DNA of 64,000 nt from Buxus sempervirens. Lineage: Eukaryota; Streptophyta; Magnoliopsida; Buxales; Buxaceae. The stretch's first letter is position 1, and each line of letters begins with the position of its first letter. Where the stretch lies: NCBI GenBank assembly GCA_947561395.2, contig OX387192.1, positions 16,652,221 through 16,716,220 on the forward strand, read 5' to 3'. Shown here one piece after another: positions 9,730 through 21,082 of the stretch. The notes beneath the pieces are model-generated. The model was not told the DNA's origin and ran no database searches. It saw nothing but the letters and a program-made list of their open reading frames with translations. Made by a program: the position numbers and the translations under genes.

Positions 9730-12501
9730 TTAGAGGTAATAGTTCTCCCAATCTCCATCGTTCCAGTATGTAAAATAGACATTTGGAATGTGAGAAATTT
9801 TCGAGTAATCTTCACCTTCATCTGGAAGTAGCCTTTCTGTAAATTCAAATGGCATGTCATAAAACCAAAGCACGTTGAGATTGAGCAAGTGTTCGATGCC
9901 AAATGGCACATTCTCCAACAATTGACAACGCATAATACGTATCTCTTGAAGGAGAGGCATTGTTCCCGTTTCAATTCTTACCCATCTTAGCCCATCAAAT
10001 TTATCAAGCTTTAAGCGCTTTAGTCTTTGAAATCCTCCTGTCTTGAAACACAATAACTCTCCATCGTAAGCCTGACGTAATTCAAGCTCTACCAAGTTAG
10101 GCAAAGCTTCAAGGACTTCAAGCGGATCATCCCTCAAGTTACTCCACTTCAATCCTATCTTGGTCAAGTTACGAAGTAAGGAGATCCAATGTGGTAACTT
10201 CTCTAAACACCCTCTAATGTACAACTTTTGAAGAAATTGAGGAGGTGAAGAGAGAGATTGTAGACCAAGAGCCTCCTTCTCCTCTAATGAAGATATGCTT
10301 AGAGTACGTAGGTTGGTCATCTTTTCAATAGAGCAACAGAGATCATTTCCATCTTCTCTTCTCAGCTTTCGAATTCCCAATTTCATTAATTGGCTCAACC
10401 TTCCTAGCTCTTTTATCACACCACCATTATTGCAATGGTTTTCCGGCACTATATGACAAAGCTTTTGTAGGGTTGCCAACCTTCCTATTTCCTTTCCTAC
10501 CTTAAATCCTTGGGTGGCTTCGAAAGTTACATAAGACTTTACATTGTAAGAATAAACAAGAAGATGGCGCAATTTTTGGAGATTGAAGATCCCCATAGGC
10601 AACTCAGACACATAGGTTTGTTTAAGATCTAAGGTTTCTAGGTTCTGGAGCCTCTCAATAGAGTTTGGAAGCATTCTTATCTTGGTTTTCCTCAAACATA
10701 GATATCTTAAATGGAATAAATTTGTGAATGCTTCAGGGAACGTTTCCAAAGGAACACTTCTTAAATCTAACACTTTCAATAGCCTCAAACCATCAAGGAA
10801 TTTATTGTTAGAGAGTGTATGTACCTTGATGAGGATCAAAGAGCGAAGGCCAGACAAGCACTTGGTTGGCGGCATGTTGTCACAGCTCTTATGGATTGAT
10901 AAACGTCTGATTCTTTCAGGGTGACTTGTGTTCCTTTCATCTATCATTGTTCCAAAGTTCTGCTGCTTTGAGTTTGAAAGAATGATGTCACGAATGAGAT
11001 CATGGACACGACACTCTCTAATCCTTCCATCAATATCTGTTTTTGAAACTTGGATTAGGCTTCTATTGATGAGCTCATTGAGATGGCTCTCTCCAACCTC
11101 CTCCAAGGTCCTTCCTTCTTGTTCTTCTATGAACCCTTCGGCGACCCATAAACGAATCAATCTGATTGACTCAATCATATAGTCCTCAGGAAATATGCCC
11201 AGATAAAGGAAACAAGGTTTGAGGTAATATGGCAAGTCACTATAGCTAAGTGACAATATCTTCATCACGATTTTAAGCTTGTCGCTTTTGTTCCATTGGG
11301 TAGCAAGGCTTCGATTAACTATGTTCCAGTCATCTGTCCTTGTACTGTCTTTGGTTGCCAGGAGGCCAGCAATTGCCACAATTGCAAGGGGCAATCCCTT
11401 GCATCTCCTCAAAATACTCTCTGAAAGTTGTTTCAAGTGTGGAGGACAAGGGTTTTCTCCAAAAGCCTTCTTGCAAAATAAAGTCAAAGACTTTTCTGGA
11501 TCCAAGGGTTCAAGATTATAAACATGACCGACACTAAAAGATGCTTTGCAAGAGAGAGCTATATCACTAAAACGTGTGGTCACCAAGACTCGGCTAGAGC
11601 AGTTGTTGTTGGGAAGAGCATATTTGAAAGCTTCCCATGAATTTATACTCCAAATATCATCAAAAACTATGACATACCGTTTTTGTTGCAGAAATTGTTT
11701 GATTATCTCCTTGAGCCCGACATTAGTCTTCGTGTCTAGATCCTGAGGAATTGATTGCTTACTTTCACCAAGAAGTTGTTCTACCATGTCCTTCAAGAGC
11801 TCCCTGACTTTGAATGACTGTGAAACGGTGATCCAAGCGTGACATTGGAAGTATCCCTTCACTTGTTGGTTATCATAGACCTTTTTGACAAGGGTGGTTT
11901 TACCTAACCCGCCCATCCCCGCCACCGAAATTGTTCCACATTGGGATTTGCCATCCAAGAGCCACCCAATCAGAGTTTCTATGGGTTTCTCAAAGCCTAT
12001 GAGTTCATCTTCCTCCATTAGAAGAGCATCTCCTCGACGATCATGCCAAGTTGTCTTCACTGTAATCGAATGTGTTAAGCCTTGTTCCAAGCTATTGAAA
12101 GGGTATCTTTGGCTTCCCTCAGAAATGTCTTGGATCCTCCTCTTTATATCCTTGATGCTTGAGGCTATCTGATGGCGTGCTTGGAGGTTTGTAACCCAAC
12201 CAATCATCTGACAAAGAAGACCCAAGCACCCATCCTCGTGTTGATCTTGTGCAAGATGAAGCATGAATTCTTCAAGAACATCTTCAGTGTCATAAGCCAC
12301 GTCCCTCACTTGCTTAATACAGATCTGAACTCTTTCCTTGATCTCGTCTCTTGCATCCGCCACTCGTAAGAAGGCTTGCATGTGCTCCAATTCACCTCTA
12401 ATGTATCGAACTTCCCCACTAACTCCACTCAAAGTTTTCAATTCCTCCTCAAGCAAAGGAAAAAGCTTCTCCATGACAGTGGTTATAGCTTTCTCTGCCA
12501 T
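9730..12501 (-). CDS. CC-NB-LRR disease resistance protein (RPM1/Rx-like), 923 aa, single exon
   Basis: An intracellular immune receptor that senses pathogen effectors and switches on defence through nucleotide exchange. The N-terminal Rx-type coiled coil (about 5-125) has the EDVID-type motif DTEDVLEEF at 71-79. The NB-ARC domain has P-loop GMGGLGKTT at 195-203, kinase-2 VIVFDDIW at 277-284, RNBS-B SSRVLVTTR at 302-310, GLPL at 369-372, RNBS-D CFLYLGIFPED at 430-440, and an MHD-type motif VHD at 499-501. Leucine-rich repeats run from about 525 to 900. Length fits a complete gene of the family. The reading frame has no stop or shift, and ATG 12501 is followed directly by the family's usual N-terminal sequence. 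A TATA box lies 65 bp upstream. The gene stands alone among transposons, with no second NLR in the window. Class assignment is secure; pathogen specificity is unknown. Confidence 0.96.
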   Translation of the reverse strand: MAEKAITTVMEKLFPLLEEELKTLSGVSGEVRYIRGELEHMQAFLRVADARDEIKERVQICIKQVRDVAYDTEDVLEEFMLHLAQDQHEDGCLGLLCQMIGWVTNLQARHQIASSIKDIKRRIQDISEGSQRYPFNSLEQGLTHSITVKTTWHDRRGDALLMEEDELIGFEKPIETLIGWLLDGKSQCGTISVAGMGGLGKTTLVKKVYDNQQVKGYFQCHAWITVSQSFKVRELLKDMVEQLLGESKQSIPQDLDTKTNVGLKEIIKQFLQQKRYVIVFDDIWSINSWEAFKYALPNNNCSSRVLVTTRFSDIALSCKASFSVGHVYNLEPLDPEKSLTLFCKKAFGENPCPPHLKQLSESILRRCKGLPLAIVAIAGLLATKDSTRTDDWNIVNRSLATQWNKSDKLKIVMKILSLSYSDLPYYLKPCFLYLGIFPEDYMIESIRLIRLWVAEGFIEEQEGRTLEEVGESHLNELINRSLIQVSKTDIDGRIRECRVHDLIRDIILSNSKQQNFGTMIDERNTSHPERIRRLSIHKSCDNMPPTKCLSGLRSLILIKVHTLSNNKFLDGLRLLKVLDLRSVPLETFPEAFTNLFHLRYLCLRKTKIRMLPNSIERLQNLETLDLKQTYVSELPMGIFNLQKLRHLLVYSYNVKSYVTFEATQGFKVGKEIGRLATLQKLCHIVPENHCNNGGVIKELGRLSQLMKLGIRKLRREDGNDLCCSIEKMTNLRTLSISSLEEKEALGLQSLSSPPQFLQKLYIRGCLEKLPHWISLLRNLTKIGLKWSNLRDDPLEVLEALPNLVELELRQAYDGELLCFKTGGFQRLKRLKLDKFDGLRWVRIETGTMPLLQEIRIMRCQLLENVPFGIEHLLNLNVLWFYDMPFEFTERLLPDEGEDYSKISHIPNVYFTYWNDGDWENYYL

Positions 12502-12565
12502 TTCTACACACTTTTGCTCTTCAAATTTCAGCTAATGATGATTCTTACTGTAAACTCCGTAACTG

Positions 12566-12573
12566 TTTATATA
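12566..12573 (-). promoter_or_regulatory. Probable TATA box of the NLR gene
   Basis: TATATAAA on the minus strand, 65 bp before the start codon. This leaves room for a 5' UTR of roughly 30-40 bases. Confidence 0.65.
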
Positions 12574-12618
12574 TAAGGCTCTCAAGTCTCAACTATGATG
12601 AAGTAGAGGATTTCTGGT

Positions 12619-12841
12619 GTTCACACTTGCGGGAGATAAAGTCTACTGTAACGGATGGTCCCCAACCTGTATTAGTTGATTACAGCTAATGAAGCTTAAG
12701 TAACATGATAAATATTTTAGTAAAACAAGACAAGAAAATGCTTAATTATCAGCACATTGTCTTTTCTTTATTAATTTTTACTGGAATTCAAATGCGGAAT
12801 TGATTAAATTTAATGAGCATTGAGAAGAGGCCGACCAACAC

Positions 12842-12876
<35 letters not shown>

Positions 12877-13103
12877 GTTGAGTTTCTGATTTCCAATTTG
12901 CATATATTTAACCTTTTATTTTTCATCTGGTTGCTTATATTTTAATAGCACTAACTTTATGTTCTCTCAACTACCTAAAAGAAAATAAAAAGATATAAAG
13001 AAGAAGACTTTTTGGTTCACACTCTCTCCGAGACAAAGTCTATTCACCGTCCCCCACCATGTCCCGGTTGATTACAACAAAAGATGCTAAAGTAACGTGA
13101 CAA
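12619..13103 (-). repeat. Diverged direct duplication upstream of the NLR gene
   Basis: The segment 12619-12712 resembles 13015-13103. Shared in order: GTTCACACT, AAAGTCTA, a CCCCAACC/CCCACC block, GTTGATTACA, and AAGTAAC(A/G)TGA. The copies are about 396 bp apart and lie 118 and 514 bp upstream of the start codon, so they may hold promoter elements. Confidence 0.6.
12843..12874. repeat. Poly(C)32 tract
   Basis: Thirty-two consecutive C on the plus strand (G on the coding strand of the NLR gene), 340 bp upstream of its start codon. The exact length may be affected by sequencing. Confidence 0.9.
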
Positions 13104-13996
13104 GTAGTTAATTAATGAGCATGTTGCCATTTATTACTATTTCAACTTTGTCTTCACGTGTTGGCTATGTTAAATTTATGGAGATTAGGTAATGTATCTA
13201 TATATATATATTATATACAAAGCACTGGAAGCATGCCAAAAACCATATCATTTGTATCCCTAATTTTATTATAAATCCTTTTTAAAGCTTACTAATGTAG
13301 GGGTATAATTGTCTTTTTCCCTTTAATACATTTGAAGTTTTCTTAAATTTAAATAGTCACAAAACTATTCCCACTTTTTCAGCCAGTTGTCTAATTCCGT
13401 TCTCTTTTATATGCTTATGTGTTGCAGGTGCACCTCGCAAGTATGAAATTAATTGCGCATAATCGATTCTAAAACCAAGTTTGCTTTTAATTAAATGAAA
13501 TCATATGATTAGGTTCTTATTCCCTTAGTATTAACTTCTAGTTTAACACCGCTATCAAAAAGAAAAATAAAACATATAGAGAAGATGAAGATGACTTCTT
13601 AAGCTCACACTTGATCAATTTTGTTTAAATGTATGCTTTAGGGCCACTTATTTCCATCTTAATTATCGTACCTCTCATAACTCCTGCTTTCTTCCTACCA
13701 ATCATCCTAATATGTATTTCAAGTGAGATGCATTTTTTTTTTGAGGAAAAGTAAAATGCATAAATTTTTTTTTTTTTGGTAACAAGTAAAATACATAATT
13801 AAATGTCTTGTTCCCACACCATTACAATTAATGAGGATATCACAACTACCAAGAAGATAATATAAAGGTTAAGACCATGCATTTTATTAAAGCAAAGACA
13901 ACACAATAATGTCCGGACCCACCCGTCCGTTGATTTTGTTTTTCTGAATTAACGGTGGCCACTTATGTTCGGGAATAGTATCAGTCCCTTCGTAAC
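12875..13996. other. AT-rich region upstream of the NLR gene
   Basis: It holds the distal copy of the promoter duplication and a TA-rich run near 13197-13215. No reading frame or element with supportable ends was seen. Confidence 0.4.
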
Positions 13997-14428
13997 TTAT
14001 GAAAAAGGTCCTTTTTAAAAAGATTTATAAAAATAGTTCATTAAGATGCAGAATCGTAAAAAGGGGTCACTTTTTAAAAATAATTGACCTAAAGGGTCAC
14101 TTTTCAAAAAAACTTAAAAAATAATATCATTGTATTATAGGTAAAACACACCTGTGTCGCGTACGTATGATGTGCTCACATCCAACGTGGAATGCACTTG
14201 TATCATATGTAAGATGCGTTTGTGTTCCATGTAAGAAGCTTGCATCTCATGTATACTGGTGTTCAAGTAAAGTAATCCTAAACTTTAATTAATTTTGAAA
14301 AGTGATTTTGCAATTTAATTTCGATGGATTTTTTTTATAATTGTTGATAAAAAGTGGTCCTTTTCTATAATTTGGCATTTTAGTGGACTATTTTTATAAA
14401 TATTTTTAAAAAGTGACCTTTTTCATAA
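13997..14428. mobile_element. Inverted-repeat (foldback) MITE, about 432 bp
   Basis: The left arm 13997-14082 and the right arm 14343-14428 are inverted copies. Both begin TTATGAAAAAGGTC from the outside and continue through TTTTTAAAAA and TTTATAAAAATAGT, with a modest number of mismatches and small gaps. The interior has no coding capacity. A clear target duplication is not visible, so the superfamily is undetermined. Confidence 0.7.
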
Positions 14429-14689
14429 TTTTCTTTTCATTCAATCACTCCCACTAACATTTAAAATATTTATATTTATAAAAGTGGGTATAGTGGGCCC
14501 CAACGATTTTGTCAACGGGGATTGCCACTTTAAACAATTTGATTATTAAAGATGGAATAAATGAAGTGAAGAACTCTATTTCTTGAATTCGTGGGACGGT
14601 GAGATATATAAGGAGTTCACCAGGAAGATAATAACAAGTCAAGAGGTGTGCTGAAAAAGAAAAAATTACATTCAAGAGCCTTTTATGTT

Positions 14690-15700
14690 TAGATGTTCCA
14701 ATAAGGTGGAATTCTACCTAATTTATGTTGGAAGTTGCATTAAAATTTCAAAAGGCTTTTGAGTATCTTGAAGAAGATGATTTTCATTTTATGAAGGATT
14801 TGAAGGATGGACCTCCAAATGAATATGATTGGGAAAAATCAATGATCTTATGTAAGTTTCTCAAGTGTTTCTACAATATTACAAAGCGTTTGTCGGGGTC
14901 ATTATATGTAACTTCAAACTTTTGTTTTCATGAAGTTTGTGGGATTGAAAATCTTTTGGTTCAATGGGCAAATAGTGACGATCCTTGCTTATTTGATGTG
15001 GCAATGAAGATGAAAGAAAAGTTTGACAAGTATTGGGGAAACACTGACAAAGTAAATATGATACTATTGTTTGCAATTGTTTTGGGCCCTAAATATAAAT
15101 TGAAGTACGTGAGGTTTTGTTATGCAAAAGTTTCTCTTGTTGAGAAGGTTATAGAATTGATTGCAAAAGTTAAAGAAGCAATGGATCATGTGTTCAAACA
15201 CTATCAAGTACTTGATTTAATTAGTTCACCAGTTGTGCCTTCAAACAATACAAGCCAAGATGTTGATGTAATGAACGTTGAACAAATTATTCTTGATGCA
15301 TTTGTCCAAATAAAAACTCTTCAAAATGAGTTTTACAAACACTTGGAAGAAGAAAAGGTCATTCAATCAAAATCTGAATTGGATAGATATTTGGAAGAGA
15401 GTGTTGAGAAAGATAATCTTGGCTTTGATATTTTATGTTGGTGGAAGATGAATAGTTCGAAGTTTCGTGTGCTTGCTCATATAGCACGTGATGTTTTGGC
15501 AATTCCAGTATCAATAGTAGCTTCAGAGTCTGCATTTAGTACATGAGGTCGTGTACTTGACCAATTTCATAGTTCATTGATTCTAAAACTTGTGAAATGC
15601 TTGATTTGTTAACAAGATTGGTTTCGGGCTTCTCCAATCCCGATTGAAATTGCGGAAAGCTTAGAAGAGTTTGAAGAAGCTGAATCAAGTAAAATTTTTC
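14690..15700 (+). pseudogene. hAT transposase pseudogene, C-terminal half (RICESLEEPER-like)
   Basis: The reading frame from about 14693 matches the C-terminal half of plant hAT transposases: a DVPIRWNST motif, a DUF4413-like central part, and the dimerisation motif PVSIVASESAFST near 15505-15543. A stop lies near 14719 just before the long open stretch (14725-15543), and a TGA at 15544-15546 stands where a glycine codon is usual (AFSTGGR). The BED zinc finger and N-terminal half are absent, so the copy is 5'-truncated and inactive. A possible 3' intron with GT near 15690 and AG near 15790 is seen; this is only a suggestion. Confidence 0.85.
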
Positions 15701-16589
15701 CTATCATCTATTGCATGCTTGTTGGTTATCTTATTATCCTTATTTTTATGTATTATAATTGATTCTCTATATTTTTCAACCATAACAGAGGAGGCTGTCA
15801 TTGTTCATGCATCCATTTTAGGTGCTTCTCAATAATTTATGCTTGAGGTAAATAGATCTTAAAGGTTCTTGTCTCTTTTGGGTATTTATTGATTACTATT
15901 TATGCTAATGGTTTTAATTTCAATCTCTATTAAATATTTTTCGGGTGTCAAGTAAATTGAAGATTACTGGATTTGCAGTGGGTTTTTTTGGTCCTATCTC
16001 TTTTAGCATTTTATTGACTGATGGTGAACTTTATGTATTGACTTTTTGGGTATCTTGGCTTTTTAATAGATTATTTTTAGTTTTTTTCTTCCAATATATG
16101 TTATCCCTGTACTTTTTTTTGTTGTTTTCAATTTGGCAAAAAAATTGGTCGTACAATGATTGGACACTAGAACACACTATGATAGATTCAATTATTTATG
16201 ATCCAAAGGTGAGTTCTTTTTTAAATTACACCATATGCACACTTATTTTCTTACTTTCAGTTTTGCTTTGCTATTGTACTGACAGAAGATCGTTTTTTTT
16301 TCCCCTAAAGAATTTCAAGAAACAAGATGAAATTGATGAAGGTGACCTACTAAAGAATTTCAAGAGCTAGTTTAAATATGCGAAAATGATCCAAACCGAA
16401 TCGAATCGAATTTTGCAATTTGGTTTGGGTTGGGTTTTGGGTTTTCTTTAAATAATTGGTTCGGTTTTCGGTTTGGATATTTCAGTTCTGAGGTCGGTTT
16501 GGTTCGGTTTTAGACTAACCATCAGTAACCTTGGTTTGATCTAGGGTTGAAGCTAACCCGAATCAAACTGCACCGAGTTGCAGTCCTAA
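15701..16589 (+). mobile_element. 3' flank and terminal region of the second hAT element
   Basis: After the transposase remnant, AT-rich sequence leads to a GGTTTGG/CGGTTTTCGG-rich subterminal block at 16380-16560. The terminus ACCGAGTTGCAGTCCTA is compatible with a hAT end reading TAGGACTGCAA outward. The hydrophobic ORF at 15945-16370 looks like chance. The 5' end of the element is missing, so a TSD cannot be tested. Confidence 0.5.
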
Positions 16590-17089
16590 TAAGCGTTACT
16601 ATCAATAAAGTCAAACCATATAAAATGAATAAAATCCAAGATTGGTACATGGAATAAACTAGCTCTCTCACTCTCTTTCATCAATAAGTTCAAATAAAGT
16701 ATCGACCAAATAGGACATCTATAATAACCTCAAATAAAGAATCTAATCATGATAATAATAATCCTCAGTCGTGAAATATGGAATCTATCCGTATGGATCA
16801 ACCCCGACTGTCCTCTCATTGGTCAACTGTAAATAAAACAAAACAAAATGCAGAATGTGATACAAATATCCTAATAAGTAGCACTATGCATGTGTAAATA
16901 GCTTCTTATATAAGAAAGTAACATATTTTCAGGATCGGTAAAAAGAACTAGTAATCATGATACAATCTCATCAATAAATTAAACTAAAGTAACAACTCAA
17001 TGTAAAAATTATAAACCATGAATTTTCCATTAATTAATTAATTATTATTGAGTTATCTTAGGTAATTATGCTAATCCAACTATAGGATT
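16590..17089. other. Unassigned AT-rich region
   Basis: No gene seen. It may contain the 5' part of the following LTR, whose left boundary I cannot fix. Confidence 0.35.
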
Positions 17090-19046
17090 TTGTAGGTGAT
17101 CACACGGAAGAGGGAAATCCGGAATTTGAAGGAAATCCAACGTTCAGATCTTGAGATCAAAGTTATAATTATTTTAATGTTATTTGTGGAATGCATGGGT
17201 TTGATGTGCATGAGATGCATGGAATCATGATTTGTTTAAATTAGAAATAGAATAGAGAATAGATGGACGTGTGATTGAGTTGGGAAGGGTTTCTAAAATT
17301 TAATACCTTGTTGTCTTGGACGACTAAGGGAGAAGGAAGACAAACCCTATTCGTTTGCTTTGGAGCTTAAATCAACATAGAGAAAGCTTGATCTTGAGTT
17401 TCAAAGAGAAGGGAGAAGGCTTGGTTGAGTTTTGGTTGTGTTCTTAAGCAAACAGAGGTAAGCAACATTCCATTTAATCGCTATTTGCATGATTTAATAA
17501 GTGAATTTGTTTGGTTTGAAATCAAGGATGTGTTGTGATGATAATCTATGTATATTCATGCTATATGGTGATTTACATTGAGATATATAGGTGATAGAAT
17601 AAGAGGATTGAAATATCTCTGTTTTCTGCTTCTATTTGGTAGTTTTATGATTTATTTGTTGAAAATCATGAGTTCGTATTATTTAGATTGATCTAATATG
17701 TTGTATGAAGGATATTAGATGTGTTGATAAGTTTTGTGTTGTTGGATTTACGTTTAAACATTGGAAAAGAGATAGTAAAGTCGGATTTTCCAGAAATAGC
17801 GGCAATTGGCCAAGCGCCTAACAAGTCGCTTGAGCGACCATGTCAAGCGCCTTGCTTGCAAAGATTTCTTGAATAACCACTCAATATGATCGCCTGAGCG
17901 CAAGGGTGAGTGCCCGTTCAAAATTTAGTCATTAGAGATCGTCCGACAGGATCGCTTGAGCGCCAAGGTCAACAATAGAGATCGCCCAACATGATTGCTC
18001 GAGCGCGGGAACGAGCGCCCAACATTGATTTTCAATATCTAAAATTTTGAGCAATTTTCCACTATAAAATAATTTTTAATTAAATCCTACTTACGTACCA
18101 ATAAGAATTAAATGTTTATGAGTTGTTTTCACTGGCTATTTATTTAAAAATAATTTTATAAAGATTTTGGGTACGTTCTACTGAAATATGTCTAGATTTA
18201 GTTTAAAGAAGAGTTTTGGTTCTAAACTTAGTTTTAAATTGAATTGATTGATTCCAGCAAATGTAAAAGTTAGTTTTAGATGTGTTTTAAGTTGGGGAAT
18301 TTACGGGACTTGTTTTATATGAGTTTTGAGTACATTGAGCTTAATTATGATTTGGTTTGTAAAGGCATTAACTACTCTAGTATTCCATTAGGCACTATAT
18401 GGTTTTGTATTGCTATTAAAGTATTGATTGAAAGTGTCTAGTGGGCATAGCTGAGTATGGATCCATAGTTTCAAGCTAGATAGTGAAGGAGTATTTCATT
18501 CGGTTGAGTATTTTTGCTTTACAATCATGCTTTATTTGCAAGTTAGTTTGCATCGAGGGGTCTTCACGTACAATAGAGACTCATTTCAGATTTAACTTTA
18601 CTGGTGAGGCTCACATAGTGAGGTTATCCCTGTATGTGGTGATAAGCGGCTACCCTCATAATGTGATTTAGCTTTGCTGCATGCATGATAGTACCAACTC
18701 CATATTTCAAGATTTAGTGCGTCGGTTTGTGAGTTCTTGCGTAATAAGTCAATGTCTAGGGTTTCATATTTCTAAATTGATTTGTTGCTAGTATGTGAGT
18801 GTTTACTAGCTTCGCTCATAAGTCGCAAGGTGGCATAGTGAACGCAAAGTTGTTATTCAAAGACTTATTTACTTCACGAGTCCTACTAATATTATTATTT
18901 TGCATTGGTTTGTGATATAATTTTAGTTTGTTATTGCTCTTGAACAATGGGAATTATATGGTTGAATATTCACATACAGTGATTTAGCTTGCTTGTATGT
19001 TGAGGATGACATTGAGATATTTTGCCATGATTGGTTGACATTGTTT

Positions 19047-20387
19047 TTTTTAATGAAATCCCACTATTACTAATAGCTCTTCATCGGTGGGAGGAGGGTT
19101 GAGGCAGACCTTGACCTGTAGATTGATTCAAAAGAAACAGGTACACCTAGCAGGGGGGCATAAAGAACCTTACCCCTCAAAGAAGAGCTAATTATAGTAT
19201 AGAGCAAGAGACTAGTATCTGAGATTATGAAGACTTGTTCTATCATGAAAAATAGAAAGATGAGCTTTTACAGGAAGAAGGGATTCTAGACTACAAGAAA
19301 TAAATTGTAGAAAATTACACCCTTCATTAGCAAGAGCATCAGTCACCATGTTTGCTTCACGATAAATATGCTGAATAATTGTATCATGTTTTGTAATCCT
19401 TGATAGAATTTCTTTCCACCAAAAAGAACATTTCCAGGGAATTGAAGTGTTTTGTTAATTGCTTCAGAAATGACCTTGGAATCAATTTCAATGACAATAT
19501 GATAAAAACCTTCAGTATCTGCCATTCGAAGACTATATCTTAAAGCCAACATTTCTGCACAAGTGTTAGTCAAAAAACCATAATGAGCAGAAAAACCCAT
19601 GAGAAACTTACCACTGTTGTCTTTAAATACACCTCCACCTCCATTTATTCTAGGGTTTCCTTTAGAGGCACCATCAATATTTAGAATGATTGAACTAGAG
19701 CGAGGCCTTTTCCATTTGACTGACTTAACATGAGGCCCTATAATATAAGGACAGTAGATGTTGAAGGAATCAAGAACAAACTGCCTGTAAGAAGAACATG
19801 TGATTTTAGGCTTGGTAAAATATGCGGCTTCATGTAGCCTATGAGTGATATTGCAAATGATTTTTTCAGCCTCCATAGGCTGATTTTCAAATCTGTGATT
19901 GCACCTAGCAATCCAAATTTCCCAAATAGCAAATAGCGGCAACACATATACTAGAAGCTACAATTGATCTTTTGTACTAGAACTGCCAAACCAATAAGAA
20001 ATTCTACTTAAAGTGTCATGCAATTGATGATATTGAAGTTCGAATTTCTGAGAGAAATGCATCCATATTTTTTGGGCTACCTCCCCAAAGGAGAACAAAT
20101 GATCTATGTTCTTTTGTTTTGCATTTTTACAACAGCAACATTTTGAACATAAGGATATTCTAAGCCTTTGTATTTTTCATCAGTGGGAATAGCACCCTTA
20201 AAAATTCTCCAGGTATGAGTGCATATTTTGGAGGGTATGTAAGCTTTCTAAAACTTGTTGATGAAAGAAACTGGGGCCTTTCGTCTAATGTGCTGCCACG
20301 TTGAACCAACAGAGAAAATTCCTTTTGATGAGGCAATCCAAATAGCTCTATATTTATGAGTACCTAGCTGGGGGTAGATAGATTGGA
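19047..20387 (-). mobile_element. 5'-truncated LINE (non-LTR retrotransposon), with TSD
   Basis: The element reads right to left. It ends in a short A-tail (T run on the plus strand just after 19046) and is flanked by the 11-bp direct repeat TGACATTGTTT at 19036-19046 and 20388-20398. Only the 3' part is left: a decayed zf-RVT segment (about 20040-20380, several stops) and the RNase H domain. The 1.3-kb length shows strong 5' truncation, the usual outcome of target-primed reverse transcription. Confidence 0.9.
19343..19945 (-). pseudogene. LINE RNase H (RVT_3) domain fragment
   Basis: A 200-codon frame holds a plant LINE-type RNase H: NIDGASKGNP with the first acidic residue, AEMLALR with the glutamate, and IEIDSK with the second aspartate. 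The domain would degrade RNA in RNA-DNA hybrids. It ends within the domain (near the FIVKQTW sequence), before the last conserved aspartate region. The upstream RT is missing, so there is no functional protein. Confidence 0.85.
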
Positions 20388-20998
20388 TGACATTGTTTAC
20401 TTTCACAGTATTGATCTATCTTGAGCTGTTATGGATCAATTTTATTTGATTTATGATTTGGTTTACTTGTTGAGGTATTTATCATGTAATTATTTTTTTC
20501 TTTTTGTCTAGCATAAAAGAATGTTATTTTTATACATGAACTGTTTACACATGCATGTGCTGCATACTGGGATATTCGTATCTCGCATCGCATTTTGTTT
20601 TCAGCTGACTCACGTGAGGACGCAACCTGGGTTGATCATCAGGGAGGAGATATTCCTGATTTTGTAGTAGAGGATTATTATTATCTAGACTAGACTACTT
20701 TATTTTATTTGAGGTTATTTTTATGGTTTGACTTTATGTTGATGGCTTTATTATTGAACTTGTTTATGAGAGTGAGAGAGTTTAGTTTTATCCATTTGTT
20801 ACCAGACTTGGGTATTATAGATATTTGGATGGTTTGAATTTATTTGGAGACCACACTAATGGTTATTTGATTAATAAATTTCATTTTTGCACTCTAATAT
20901 TAATTGGAATTGTATAATTTGATTGTCTGGTGCCACAGTGGTACTTCGGGTACGGGTTTGGTGCATGTTTTGTATAAATACGGATTCGGGATGTTACA

Positions 20999-21082
20999 GA
21001 GATGGTATCAGAGCATAGAATCCTAATCCTAGGTAAATTTGCAGCTATGCCCATTAGACACATACACTAGGAATTACTTATT
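20999..21082 (+). promoter_or_regulatory. Primer-binding site (tRNA-iMet) and start of an internal region
   Basis: TGGTATCAGAGC at 21003-21014 is the standard initiator-Met primer site of plant LTR retrotransposons, four bases after the LTR end. The internal region is lost: after about 70 bp the sequence passes into LTR-like sequence of opposite orientation. Confidence 0.85.

Larger units (their letters stand above)
17090..20998 (+). mobile_element. LTR (family B) with a nested LINE; left boundary approximate
   Basis: The 3' terminus GGGATGTTACA at 20998 is followed four bases later by a tRNA-iMet primer site, so this is a 5' LTR. A leader-like block with CAGAGGTAAGC lies near 17455. A GC-rich block of short GCGCY-YGAGCG motifs lies at 17800-18030, and a degenerate GAGGCTCACATAGTGAGG-type block lies near 18600. 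It shares features with the copies ending at 2511 and 30681 and the reversed copy at 34442. The 1341-bp LINE (19047-20387) interrupts it. Confidence 0.65.

Noticed and set aside
10682..12576. Plus-strand ORFs of 65-95 codons opposite the NLR gene
   Set aside because: They are shadows of the minus-strand coding sequence.
15945..16370. 141-codon hydrophobic ORF after the second hAT
   Set aside because: T-rich noncoding flank of the element; no motif, and the composition explains the hydrophobicity.
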